48,484 nucleotides of DNA, taken from the NCBI GenBank assembly GCA_946410125.1, contig CAMJZF010000003.1, forward strand, positions 1 to 48,484. Reading direction: 5' to 3'. Both the position numbers and the translations under genes were made by a program. Below, one piece after another: positions 17,889 to 27,974 of this stretch (position 1 is its first letter; the number at the start of each line of letters is the position of its first letter). Source of the stretch: an uncultured Prevotellaceae bacterium (GTDB lineage Bacteria > Bacteroidota > Bacteroidia > Bacteroidales > Muribaculaceae). Under the pieces are notes generated by a model. That model had not been told where the DNA came from. It did not search any database and worked only from the letters and a program-made list of their open reading frames with translations.

Positions 17889-20800
17889 CGTTTTAGAATC
17901 TGCTTGATGGCTCGAGCACCACTATAGGTGCGAGCTTCCACGAAGTAGACACCATCGATTAAGTGACTCAAATTTATTGTTGCGTGATTATCTTCGGGAG
18001 TGAAGCTGTCGAGCAACTTGCCGTCGAACGAATAGACATTCACTACCTTGAGAATGTCGCCCGCACTCACATTTATCACATCGGTAACAACTGCCGGCGT
18101 GATAGTGATTGTAGAAGACGATATCACGTTATTGATGCCCGAAGAGTTGTTGAGGTCGAGCAGCTGTGGCTCATCGAGGTCGCCATAAATCCAGTCGCTG
18201 AGCCATTGCATTTCCTCGCTGAACCAAACCTCCTCGCCACCATAGATTGTGGCGAAGCGCACGGTCTTGCCAGCCTCGTCGGCATTGCCTGCCACGGTGA
18301 GCATGTAGTAGCCGTCGTCGGTGGCATAGGTCGCGCCACGGCACTCGCCGTCGATGAAGGCTGCCAGGCACAGGTCGTTAACCTCTACGTCGCCCTTGAC
18401 TATGCGTGCCACCACGTTCATGTTGTCGCTGAACTGATGGTGGTCGGCAGGCGTGAACGGCATTGAAGCCGCTGCACTCATCATCATGGGCGGAGGCTGA
18501 TAGGTGGTGGCATCGATGGTTGGGTAATGGAAGGTAACAGCCTGGCTGCCCTGCGACTTGTAGTAGTAGCCAAGTCCCGGAATCATGGCAGTGAGGTCGC
18601 CTTCCCACTTGTAGCCGTTGTAGAATGCCACCTGAGTCTTGCTCTTGATGATGTCGCCACGAGTGGGCTGCAAGTCGGCAAACGCCTCTTCGAGGCTCAA
18701 GTTGTAGATCGACAGTGGCCCTATCCAGTTCCAGCCCGGGTAGATGGTTTGTGTGGCAGTGCGTGTGTCAATCTTGGTGCCCACGATGTTGTGGTCCACA
18801 TCGTTCTTCACCTTCACCTTGTAGAGCGTGCCCACGCCCACAGTCTCAAGTCCTGTAGATGTCCACTTGGTGCCGTTGTTCATGGCAAATCCTTCCTTGC
18901 CCTTGATGGTGTTGAATACCTTAGAGTGTCCAAACACATTCTCAAGGTCGTTCTTGCCCTGCTCGGGTTGCACATAGAGCGAGATCCAGTTCCAGCCGGT
19001 TAACAGACGGCATAGCTGGTCGATTTGGTCGGTGGGTTTCCACATGACGGGGTTGTCGTAGTCGCCCACGAGGTTGTTGGGGCTGTAGGTGAGGTTGAGG
19101 TTCTTGCCATTGAGCGTTGTGAGTACATTGCCATAGACGACGCCCTGGTCGGCATCGTAGATGCGGAATGTGATGGGCTTCTCGCTGGTGATGTCCTCGA
19201 GACCATAGATTGTCATGCTCACGAAGTAGGCGTCGCGGCTTGGCATGAGCTTGGGCGATGCCACTCCACAGCACTTGTCATCGACAAATGCCGAGATCAT
19301 GGTGCTTGGATTGCTGCAAATCTTGTCGTTGAAATAGATTTGCCCAATGACGTTCATTGAGCTCTCGAACTGGTCGGGGTCGACTGTCCAATCGGGCTCA
19401 TTGCCTATAACGGTGATGTGCAGCATCAGTGGCGAGCAAATCTCATCGTCGTTGACGGCGTAGACGTACACATGATGTGTGCCCACAGGTGCGGTGGCGC
19501 CAATGGTGAAGCTGATGGGTATAGACTCGTTAGTGCCAAGCACTCCAGTGGTCTCCGATGCCGTAATCCACGATGGCAGGCCTGTGATGTTGAACCTGTT
19601 GTTGTCACGGCCCTTGTTTTGCAGCATCACCTTAGCCGTAGCTTGGTCGAGGCGGGTTTTAAAGATTTCCACTTCTTGAACGTCCCACAGCAGCGTGTTG
19701 TAGTCGACCACAGCACTCCAAGTGATAGGCTCGGAGAGGTTGTCGCACAAGTCGCGCACATTCTTGACAACAAATGTGAGCAAGTTGCCTTGCATGCGTG
19801 CCGGCAGCGTGTTGAGGTTGATGAAAATCTCCTTGTCGCTTGCCGTGTAGTCGAAGTCAAGGTTCTGCTTGAGTGGTGCCTTGCGCAGCGATGGTGCCGT
19901 GACGGCTTGCGTCACATCAGTGGCAACCACAGCATCGGTGCCATATTTGAGAGCCAGTGGCGCAATGTTGCTCACGCTGAACTCGGTCACGATGTTGTTG
20001 TTGGCATCGAGCACCGAGCGCTCCATGGGGCAATACACAAGCAGGCCATCGGTAATGCCGGTTGTGTCGACCTGATTGTAGCGGTTGGCAACAATCGAGG
20101 TGCCATCGGTGGCAATGTTCCACACGCGCATGTCGTCGATGTCGCCGGTGAACTTGAAGGTCTCTTCAAGATTCTGTGTGTCGGCATTGCGCTTGACGAT
20201 GCTTCCCACGTAGAGGAAGTCGCCGGCAGGAGTGGGCAGTTGCTGCTCCGAGAGCGTCTTAACAGCCTTGCCGTCGATGTAGACCACTGCACTCACACCA
20301 CGATGCACATTCATTGCGAGGTGGTGCCAGCTGCCGTCGTTATAGTTGGTGCTTGAGAGCACTATGGGCACACCGTTAGTGGTGGTCGATGGCATGGTGT
20401 CATTGTAGATGTGCAGCATCATCGAGTTGTCGTAGTCGAAGCCAATTGACATGCGGTCGGTAACCGAGAGCAGAGTGGCTCGGGCGTTCTTGTCCTTCTC
20501 GCCTCGGAACCAAGTCTCGATGACGTAGCTGTCGGCCGGTCGTGGCGAGATGTTGCCAATAGGAATCTTGATGGTGTGCTCGCCGTCGAGGTGAGCTCCA
20601 AGATTGGTGTTCTCAATGTTCCACGACTCGGCGGCAAGGTGCATGTTTCGAGAGCGTGCATAGTCGGTTACTGTGGTTCCGTAGCCCTCGTTCATCTTCC
20701 AGTAGCCCACCAGTCCCGGCAGGTAAGGTGCCACCACCTCATCTCTTTGAGCCAGCAGTGTGCGCACCGGGGTGTTCTTGTTCCAGAGTACAAACTCGTG

Positions 20801-23800
20801 CATCATTCCCGTAAAATCGCGGCCCATCACAAGGCGGCCTGTGCTGTTGTAGTCGGGCACAATCACTTCTTCAAAGAGCATTTTCTCATTGCCACCCTCG
20901 GCCATGAGCATGGTGAGGGTGTTTTGTGCATCGGCCGAGCCCTTCACGTAGTTCATAGCCAGGAACACCCACTTGTCCTTGGGGATGCTCTCTTGCGAAG
21001 TCACGGTGGTGCCATTGATGTTGGCCTCAACCTGTCCTTGCTCGTTGACGCTCACCTTGAGCATGTTGCCCTCGGTGCCATGCTCGATGATGGTGCCCCC
21101 GCTCTTGCGCTTGAGCCACAGCGACGATGCGAAGCTGGTGTTGGCAATTGGCAGGTAGGCATCGGTCATGACCGGGTTGCCGTTGAACTGCAGCGACACG
21201 TCGTGGCTCAGTTGCGAGTCGTTGAGCTGCCCGGTGATGAAGAAGTTGCTCTCCTTGGTGAGGTAGCTCTCGCGGATGGCCTCATTGAACTTGATGTGAA
21301 TGTCGCTGGTGGGCGTGAGGATGCCGGTGTTAGGATAGGCTTGTCCCAGCAGCTTGGGACCACGCGTGTCGCGAATGACCGTCTGCTCGGCAGTGGTTTT
21401 CACCACCTCATCGTTGTCGAACATTGCCATCGACTCGGCCGCCACCACGTAGTTGCCGTCGATGTTGGGCAACTTAAGAGTATAAGTGATATTAGGATGT
21501 TCGTTAGAGAGCATAGACTGCGTCTCGCTCTCTTGGCCACCCTCGAGATATTTTGGATCGGTAAACCATTCATGAGCAGTAATCCACTTGTCGTTGCCGG
21601 CAAAGCGGTATTTCAGTCTCACGCCCTTAAGGCCTGAGAACTGGCGGTTGATGTCGCTGATGGTTGCTGTTATCTCCTCACCCGAGGCCACGGCACGCTG
21701 GTTGAGGATGGTCTTGTCGAGCTTGAGGGTGACATCGGGTGCGGCAGGCACAAAGTGCACGCTAAACCTCACCTTGTCGATCTCGACCGCACCTCCAAGC
21801 ACCGATTGCGGGTCGTCAAGGCCGGCACAATCGCTATAAACAGAGAGCTCCACGTTCTCATAGTCGAGAACCGACGGGTCGCTCTGCTTCACGATGAGCG
21901 TCTGTGTGAGTGGTTTGTTATACTCAAGCCAAATCTCGGTACCGTTAAAGATGGTCTTGTCGTCGAGCTTGATGATCAAGCCATTGAGGTTTTGGTTAGG
22001 ATTGGCATAGAGCATGCAAGCGATGTAGGGGTCGTGGGTCTCGCTCTGGTTAGTGAGCACAATGTCGACCGGCACACTTTGCCCTGCCGGGATGCCGTCG
22101 AAGTTGATTACCGGCATAGAAATCTTGGGGTTGTCGCTGCGCATTGTAGCGTAGTCGAGCTGAGCGCCAGGGTTGTAATACTTGGTGTAGGTAGCTCCCT
22201 CGTAGGGGCAACGTGTTTGTCCGCCACGGGTGCGGAAGATTGGTCCCCAGCCCTTGGGCGACTCGTAGACATCCACGGTGTGGGCATTATCTCGCTGGGT
22301 GTCGTTGAAGGTGTAGGTAAACTTGTCGGTGACATTGGTCTCGTCAACTTCATAGTCAGTCCAGTGAATGCCTGCTCCAATCTTGATATCAAAGGTGAGG
22401 CCCGCTTTGTCGAGCAGATACCCATGCTTGCCTTTATAGCCGGCGGTTGTCGAGAAGCTTGTGATCCAGTTGTTTTGAGTGCGCGTATTAGTACCGCTTG
22501 AGTGGGTGACTGTGGTACCTGTCTCAAACGACTCATTGCCCTTGAAATACTTGGCTTGGTTGGCAAAAGCGTCGAGCTTGTCTTTTTCGTTCTCTGCAAG
22601 CACGTTTTTCCACAATTTTATCATCTCGTTGCACCATCGCACGCTGTCACAGCCCTCATAACCCTCGGGATAGCGGAAATAGTAGCTGGGCTGTGTGGCG
22701 GCAGTGGCATCGCTTTGTGCTTGGTCGCCCCACACCTCCTTGTCGTCGTTGCTTGTGCCATACTTTGGGTCGTCTTTACTCAGGAACGTGTAATAGGTGG
22801 GTTTCGACGGATTGTCAAGAATTTCGCTCATGCTGTTGACGTGAACGAGCTTGGCATTGCGGGTGCGCTTAATGTTGTCGAAGAGGATAGTCTCGATATA
22901 GACTTGAGAATAATTGAAGTGAGTTTCAAATTTCTCATCCATGTTTATCACTTCGTCGCGACCTATGCCCCACGAGCCGTCTTCTTGCTTGAAGAGGCCC
23001 ACCTTCTCGGCCGAGCCTATGATGTAATTGGTAGAATAGCCGATGAACACGTCACCGTCACGTCCCACTTGCCAGTGCAGAGGGCTGGTAGAGGTGGTGT
23101 GGGTGTTGGTGTAGGTGGTGTAGGTGCGATCATCTATAGACTTGCTCCACTCATATTTTCCCCATGCCGCGTTTTCGTGAACAATGGTGTTATAGGTGAT
23201 TTTTGCGAAACACAACGTTCCCGTCACCACATCGACCTCGACGGGTCCACCATAATTAACAGAGGTTTCACCGCCATGGTGGATGCCACGAACAGTGTAA
23301 TTGTACTCCGTTTTTATTGTATCAACCTGCCACGAGGTGGTAGAGGCGTCGCCTGGCGGGTCGCGTAGCACCATCTGCACGTAGCTGGGTCCGGCTGTGA
23401 TGAAGTTGTTGCCGGTGGTGAGCACACCGCTCACCACAGCGCTGAGGCCTTTTGGCAGCCATGTCTTAGTTTGGCCATTGATGACCGTGGTGGCATTGAT
23501 GGTGCGCGTGTAGGGTGCTGTGAGGCTTGGGAAGCCGGCTATCCATGTGTAGGTTGCCTTGCCCACCGAGTCGAGTTGCACTTGCCCAGACTCGAGCTTT
23601 ATCATCTGTCCACGCTTCACTTCGTGTCCTTCCACCGTTTGATCTTGTGCCACCACATAGGCGTCGCCCCCCAGCTCGTTGGCAAAGGTTACCACCGAGT
23701 CGCGCAGCACGTCCTTATAGAGCTTGCCTGTGGGCGAGGTGTCATAGTTAGTGTAAGGCTCGTAGCCCAGCACATTGAACTTATATTGCTTGCGCTGCAA

Positions 23801-26800
23801 GAAAATGGGGTAGTTGTAGTTGTAGGTCACCTCTCCTGTGGTCTCGTTGTGAGTGTAGAGTGGCAGCTCTATTTCCTGTTCCTGTTCGGTGACTTTCAAC
23901 TTTTCTTCGCCGAATGCTCCTGCCGGAAGTCCTTGCTGTGTTATCTCAAGCACCGGGTTGGAGCGATAGGTGAGCATGAGCTTCTTGTTACACTTGAACA
24001 GTGGCAAATAGTCTTTTTTCTCTTTATTGATAAATACCGTGTCGGGGATGACTGTGTCGCGAGGGTTGGTGAGGTTAACCGCAGGAATGTTTTTGAAGAG
24101 CTCGTCATTCTCCACATTGGGGTTCTTGGGGAACTTCACGCTCTCAACCATGTAGCGCAAGGGCGGCACCCGAGCGCTGAACTCGCCCGTGGCGGCATCG
24201 GTGGTGATGTAGAGATACTTCACGTCGTCAATGGTGCCGCCTGCGATGTAGCCGCTGCTGTTGATGTTGGTGCTCGTTGATTCAAGTGGCACATTGTTGG
24301 GGTTAGGCACCCACTCGTGGGTGACTCCATCAACGTGCTCGATGGCATTGAGCATGCGTTGCGGGTGGTCGAGTGCCGAGAGCTTGATGGTTGCCGCGCC
24401 AATGTTGTTGGCGCTCACTCCATATCCCAGCGGCTTCTCGCCCTCGGTGCATCCGCCAGTGATGCGTCCGGCAATCACCACGGTGGTGTTGTCGGTGAAA
24501 TCGATGTGAGTGTTCTCAAAAAATTCGTAGGTATTGCCCTCGGTTGCCGGGTAGCGGCCATTGTTGGCAAAGACGTGCCCGGCGCGTCGTGCCTCGATGT
24601 AGTGACTGCCAATGGGCACCGAAATCTCATAGTTGCCGTTCTCGTCACTAACGATGAGTTTGTCGTTCTTGTTGCAAGGCTTGCCATCGATATAGAAGTT
24701 CACGCTATCAACAGGAATAGTAGTGCCAGCATAGAGGATAGTGCCAGTGACCTTGAAGCTCGACACGTCGGTGAAGTCAACATTGTTGACGGTGAGCGAC
24801 GAGCCGCCTATGAAGGCCGAGCGGCTTGTGGGCGTGAAGCTGTGGATGCCCTTGGTGGGGTACACGCTATAGCGCGTGCCGCTACCGGTGAACGGGATGC
24901 CTCGGATTTCATACTCTCCCTTGTCGTTGGTGATGCCGTAGCATGCGAGCTGGTCGCCGGTGGGAACCATCAAGGATGGACGGGTGTTGTTACCTATCAC
25001 GGCATGGTTGCCGTTGGGGTAGCCGTTGGTGCGGGAGTAGTCGTAGGCATACTCTTCGAGTCCCTCGTCGAAGGTCCAGTAGAGTTTCATGCCATTGTCG
25101 CGTCCGCTGAGCAGGCGGTCGTAATTGCCCTTGATTTCCTCATCGGTCAAGGCACGGTTCCACACTCTCACTTCGTCGGCATAGCCTTGATAACCTGCCA
25201 TGCCGCCCTCCTTCTTGTTGAAGAATTGCACTCGCACCTTGCCGTCGGGGGCAGCAGTGATGTCGCTGTAGTCGAATGGGTCGGGGTTGTTGGCTCTGAT
25301 GGTGTGATGCTCGTCGTTGTTGCCATTGACGATGCAGTCGATTGAGCCGTTGCCATTGTTGCGCAGGGTGATGTGTGAGAAGGCACCTGCCGGCAGCAAC
25401 ACCGGGAAACCGCTGTTGGCACCAGTAAACCAGGTCAAGGCTCCCTTGATTTGCATGGCCACGGCATATCCGCTCACATTGCCTTGGGCGAATGGAGTCA
25501 AGAAGAAGTTGTAGCCTGTTGGGGTGTCGTTGTCGCCTGTGGTGGCGCAGTCGTAGTTGTCGATGCCAAAGATCCTCATCCTGTTGTGTCCGGGGTCGGG
25601 ATTGACCCACATCTGCAGGGTGAAAGGCTTGTCGAGTCGCAGCATGGCGTTGGCCGTGGTGGCATTGGTGTGCCACTCGAGGCCCTCGCCGTCTTCGAGG
25701 ATGTGGCGGCTGTAGAGCTTGGCTTGGTTAATCTCGTCGCCGTCGCGCTCAAGGGTGATGTGCACGTCGGGCACTGCTGTGCCGGTGTCGAACGACACGC
25801 GTCCGCTCACCACGCCGTGTGATTGCCCGAAACCTGTGTCGGCCATTGAGTTGTTAACCACTTGTCCCTCGTTGTCGCAGTCGGGGATGTAGGCGTTCAC
25901 CTTGTATTGATAATATCGTCCTGGCTCGATGGTCTCGTCGGTAAAGGTGTAGCTCTCTTCGGTGCCGCTCACCTGTCCCACCTTCACCCACTCGGTGCTG
26001 CCACCTATCATGCGGCGCATGATGGTGAAAAGGGTCTTGGCGGTGCCCACATGGTGTGCTGTCCAGTCAATCTTCACATTGTTGCCGCTCACGCCCTTTG
26101 AGGCCTCCATGCTGGTAACCCTGGTGCCCTCGAGCAGATGAGCTTGCACGGTGTCGCTATAGATGTGCACCTTGTTGTCAAGAATGTCGAGTTGCACGAA
26201 GTAGCCATAAATGTCGCACACACTCTGCGGCTTTTCATCGACAAACGAAGCTTTGCCTGCCGTGCGTGGCACATTCACCACCATGTAGTTCTGGCTGATG
26301 TTACCACCAGGCTCTATGCGGTGCACCTTGAAGGTGAGGTCGTTCTCCACATTGGGGATGTTGCCGAAGTCCCAGTCAAACTTGATTTTGTCGGTAACCG
26401 TTTCATCACGAGTCAGGTGTATGGGTATTACGGGGGCGGTTGTGACGATGAAATCACCGGCATTAACCATGTTAAGGGGTTGCTCGGGATTGGTGGGGAT
26501 GGTAATTGGGTCCCACGACTTCTTGAGCTGGAACACCTCGTAGCGATAAGTTTTACTATATTCCAACCCTCGTGTAAGATTGTCGGTGAAGGAACTGGTT
26601 GATGTGGTCCCTATAAGCTCGCGGTTGCCGGCAGGGGGGCCGTTCTCGCCTGTGAGCAGAGTGCGATACACCTGATAGTCGCCCTCGGCCAGCACTTCGC
26701 GTCCTGGGTTGGACCAGTTAAGTGTCATTTCTCCTTTCACCTGATTAAACGACACCCAAATATCAGGCTTTTTGTTATGGAATGGGATTTGCGTCCACAC

Positions 26801-27733
26801 GTGTTCATTCAGGTCTTGCGACATGTTTTGATTGTTGAATTTGAACGAGGTTTTCGTGTCGCGATACATTCCAATATAGAAATCCTCTTCGAGGGGAACA
26901 TCGAGTTCCACCGAGCCATTGCCGCGTCCGGTGACCTGAAGCGACTTTTGAGAGTAGGGGTCGCGTATGCCGCCGTTAATGAGAGTAAACGCTGTTATAT
27001 CATAATTGGTGGAGTATTGGAAGTCTTGCATACCCTTACCTATCTCCTCTGGTAACCAGCTGTTATCGGCCTCAACCTTCACCTTGGTGGGTGAAATCCA
27101 CTTCACTGAGGCCTCATGGGCTTTAGAGATGTCCATGGTGAGGCCACGCAGGTAGATTGACGAGATTGTGATGTCGTTGTCGCTGGAGAGGAAGTTGTCC
27201 TCATGATAGTAAGATTCGTTCTCTATCTGGAAAGCGGTGACCGAAGCGATGCCTTGCGACGATGGTGCGTAGCGTACAGACATCCAGTTGCTGTCGTGGC
27301 CTTCAAGCTGCAATACACCATAGGTATAGTCGGTCTGCGTCAGGTTCCAGCTGTAACGTGGCAGCTCGCCAATCTTGTGGAGCAGTCCGTCGCGTGTCAT
27401 TACGTAGAATCTGGTCTTAGAGCTATTATACTCGAAGTCGCCTCCCTGCGCGTGGTGGTAATGCAACCAAAACTTGATGGTTGGATACTCGGTACTGATG
27501 GTGCCGTTGTGCTCGCTCTTGAAACCGCGCATCTTTCCCATGGCTGCGTCTTCGCTCTCACCGGTGAGTGATTGGAAACTCTTGCCGGCTGTGGTGGAAT
27601 AGACCCACACTTTGCACCAGTACTGGCCGCCACCTGGGTCATCGTAGTGACCGCTCAGGGCACTTGCCGCAAGTGGTGTCATAACCATCGCAACAAACAT
27701 TGCGATTTGGATTATAAGATTGTGATTTTTCAT
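17885..27733 (-). CDS. Giant secreted LamG/concanavalin-like multidomain protein with T9SS-type tail (paralog 2)
   Basis: Signal peptide MKNHNLIIQIAMFVAMVMTPLAASA; full-length co-linear similarity to the 7857-17636 product, near-identical C-terminus GVYFVEARTYSGARAIKQILKR. Confidence 0.88.
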   Translation of the reverse strand: MKNHNLIIQIAMFVAMVMTPLAASALSGHYDDPGGGQYWCKVWVYSTTAGKSFQSLTGESEDAAMGKMRGFKSEHNGTISTEYPTIKFWLHYHHAQGGDFEYNSSKTRFYVMTRDGLLHKIGELPRYSWNLTQTDYTYGVLQLEGHDSNWMSVRYAPSSQGIASVTAFQIENESYYHEDNFLSSDNDITISSIYLRGLTMDISKAHEASVKWISPTKVKVEADNSWLPEEIGKGMQDFQYSTNYDITAFTLINGGIRDPYSQKSLQVTGRGNGSVELDVPLEEDFYIGMYRDTKTSFKFNNQNMSQDLNEHVWTQIPFHNKKPDIWVSFNQVKGEMTLNWSNPGREVLAEGDYQVYRTLLTGENGPPAGNRELIGTTSTSSFTDNLTRGLEYSKTYRYEVFQLKKSWDPITIPTNPEQPLNMVNAGDFIVTTAPVIPIHLTRDETVTDKIKFDWDFGNIPNVENDLTFKVHRIEPGGNISQNYMVVNVPRTAGKASFVDEKPQSVCDIYGYFVQLDILDNKVHIYSDTVQAHLLEGTRVTSMEASKGVSGNNVKIDWTAHHVGTAKTLFTIMRRMIGGSTEWVKVGQVSGTEESYTFTDETIEPGRYYQYKVNAYIPDCDNEGQVVNNSMADTGFGQSHGVVSGRVSFDTGTAVPDVHITLERDGDEINQAKLYSRHILEDGEGLEWHTNATTANAMLRLDKPFTLQMWVNPDPGHNRMRIFGIDNYDCATTGDNDTPTGYNFFLTPFAQGNVSGYAVAMQIKGALTWFTGANSGFPVLLPAGAFSHITLRNNGNGSIDCIVNGNNDEHHTIRANNPDPFDYSDITAAPDGKVRVQFFNKKEGGMAGYQGYADEVRVWNRALTDEEIKGNYDRLLSGRDNGMKLYWTFDEGLEEYAYDYSRTNGYPNGNHAVIGNNTRPSLMVPTGDQLACYGITNDKGEYEIRGIPFTGSGTRYSVYPTKGIHSFTPTSRSAFIGGSSLTVNNVDFTDVSSFKVTGTILYAGTTIPVDSVNFYIDGKPCNKNDKLIVSDENGNYEISVPIGSHYIEARRAGHVFANNGRYPATEGNTYEFFENTHIDFTDNTTVVIAGRITGGCTEGEKPLGYGVSANNIGAATIKLSALDHPQRMLNAIEHVDGVTHEWVPNPNNVPLESTSTNINSSGYIAGGTIDDVKYLYITTDAATGEFSARVPPLRYMVESVKFPKNPNVENDELFKNIPAVNLTNPRDTVIPDTVFINKEKKDYLPLFKCNKKLMLTYRSNPVLEITQQGLPAGAFGEEKLKVTEQEQEIELPLYTHNETTGEVTYNYNYPIFLQRKQYKFNVLGYEPYTNYDTSPTGKLYKDVLRDSVVTFANELGGDAYVVAQDQTVEGHEVKRGQMIKLESGQVQLDSVGKATYTWIAGFPSLTAPYTRTINATTVINGQTKTWLPKGLSAVVSGVLTTGNNFITAGPSYVQMVLRDPPGDASTTSWQVDTIKTEYNYTVRGIHHGGETSVNYGGPVEVDVVTGTLCFAKITYNTIVHENAAWGKYEWSKSIDDRTYTTYTNTHTTSTSPLHWQVGRDGDVFIGYSTNYIIGSAEKVGLFKQEDGSWGIGRDEVINMDEKFETHFNYSQVYIETILFDNIKRTRNAKLVHVNSMSEILDNPSKPTYYTFLSKDDPKYGTSNDDKEVWGDQAQSDATAATQPSYYFRYPEGYEGCDSVRWCNEMIKLWKNVLAENEKDKLDAFANQAKYFKGNESFETGTTVTHSSGTNTRTQNNWITSFSTTAGYKGKHGYLLDKAGLTFDIKIGAGIHWTDYEVDETNVTDKFTYTFNDTQRDNAHTVDVYESPKGWGPIFRTRGGQTRCPYEGATYTKYYNPGAQLDYATMRSDNPKISMPVINFDGIPAGQSVPVDIVLTNQSETHDPYIACMLYANPNQNLNGLIIKLDDKTIFNGTEIWLEYNKPLTQTLIVKQSDPSVLDYENVELSVYSDCAGLDDPQSVLGGAVEIDKVRFSVHFVPAAPDVTLKLDKTILNQRAVASGEEITATISDINRQFSGLKGVRLKYRFAGNDKWITAHEWFTDPKYLEGGQESETQSMLSNEHPNITYTLKLPNIDGNYVVAAESMAMFDNDEVVKTTAEQTVIRDTRGPKLLGQAYPNTGILTPTSDIHIKFNEAIRESYLTKESNFFITGQLNDSQLSHDVSLQFNGNPVMTDAYLPIANTSFASSLWLKRKSGGTIIEHGTEGNMLKVSVNEQGQVEANINGTTVTSQESIPKDKWVFLAMNYVKGSADAQNTLTMLMAEGGNEKMLFEEVIVPDYNSTGRLVMGRDFTGMMHEFVLWNKNTPVRTLLAQRDEVVAPYLPGLVGYWKMNEGYGTTVTDYARSRNMHLAAESWNIENTNLGAHLDGEHTIKIPIGNISPRPADSYVIETWFRGEKDKNARATLLSVTDRMSIGFDYDNSMMLHIYNDTMPSTTTNGVPIVLSSTNYNDGSWHHLAMNVHRGVSAVVYIDGKAVKTLSEQQLPTPAGDFLYVGSIVKRNADTQNLEETFKFTGDIDDMRVWNIATDGTSIVANRYNQVDTTGITDGLLVYCPMERSVLDANNNIVTEFSVSNIAPLALKYGTDAVVATDVTQAVTAPSLRKAPLKQNLDFDYTASDKEIFINLNTLPARMQGNLLTFVVKNVRDLCDNLSEPITWSAVVDYNTLLWDVQEVEIFKTRLDQATAKVMLQNKGRDNNRFNITGLPSWITASETTGVLGTNESIPISFTIGATAPVGTHHVYVYAVNDDEICSPLMLHITVIGNEPDWTVDPDQFESSMNVIGQIYFNDKICSNPSTMISAFVDDKCCGVASPKLMPSRDAYFVSMTIYGLEDITSEKPITFRIYDADQGVVYGNVLTTLNGKNLNLTYSPNNLVGDYDNPVMWKPTDQIDQLCRLLTGWNWISLYVQPEQGKNDLENVFGHSKVFNTIKGKEGFAMNNGTKWTSTGLETVGVGTLYKVKVKNDVDHNIVGTKIDTRTATQTIYPGWNWIGPLSIYNLSLEEAFADLQPTRGDIIKSKTQVAFYNGYKWEGDLTAMIPGLGYYYKSQGSQAVTFHYPTIDATTYQPPPMMMSAAASMPFTPADHHQFSDNMNVVARIVKGDVEVNDLCLAAFIDGECRGATYATDDGYYMLTVAGNADEAGKTVRFATIYGGEEVWFSEEMQWLSDWIYGDLDEPQLLDLNNSSGINNVISSSTITITPAVVTDVINVSAGDILKVVNVYSFDGKLLDSFTPEDNHATINLSHLIDGVYFVEARTYSGARAIKQILKR

Positions 27734-27783
27734 GTTAAAATTGTATGATATTCAATAAATTAATTTTAATAACAAGCAAATTG

Positions 27784-27791
27784 CAAATTTA
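27784..27791 (-). promoter_or_regulatory. Candidate -7 box for giant paralog 2
   Basis: Minus strand reads TAAATTTG (TAnnTTTG), upstream of the start at 27733; no clear -33 box. Confidence 0.35.
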
Positions 27792-27974
27792 TAACAAATT
27801 TCTAATATTCATCATATTAATCTTCAAAAATAACAAAAATACCATGAATATTTTTTCAATTCTATTGTTTTTGCGAGCAATAATCTTGCAATCTTCAATA
27901 AATATTACGAAATTTGCATTAAATCTTTACAAAAGAAGGATTATAAAAAATAATTATTTCAAAAGAGTGAATAA

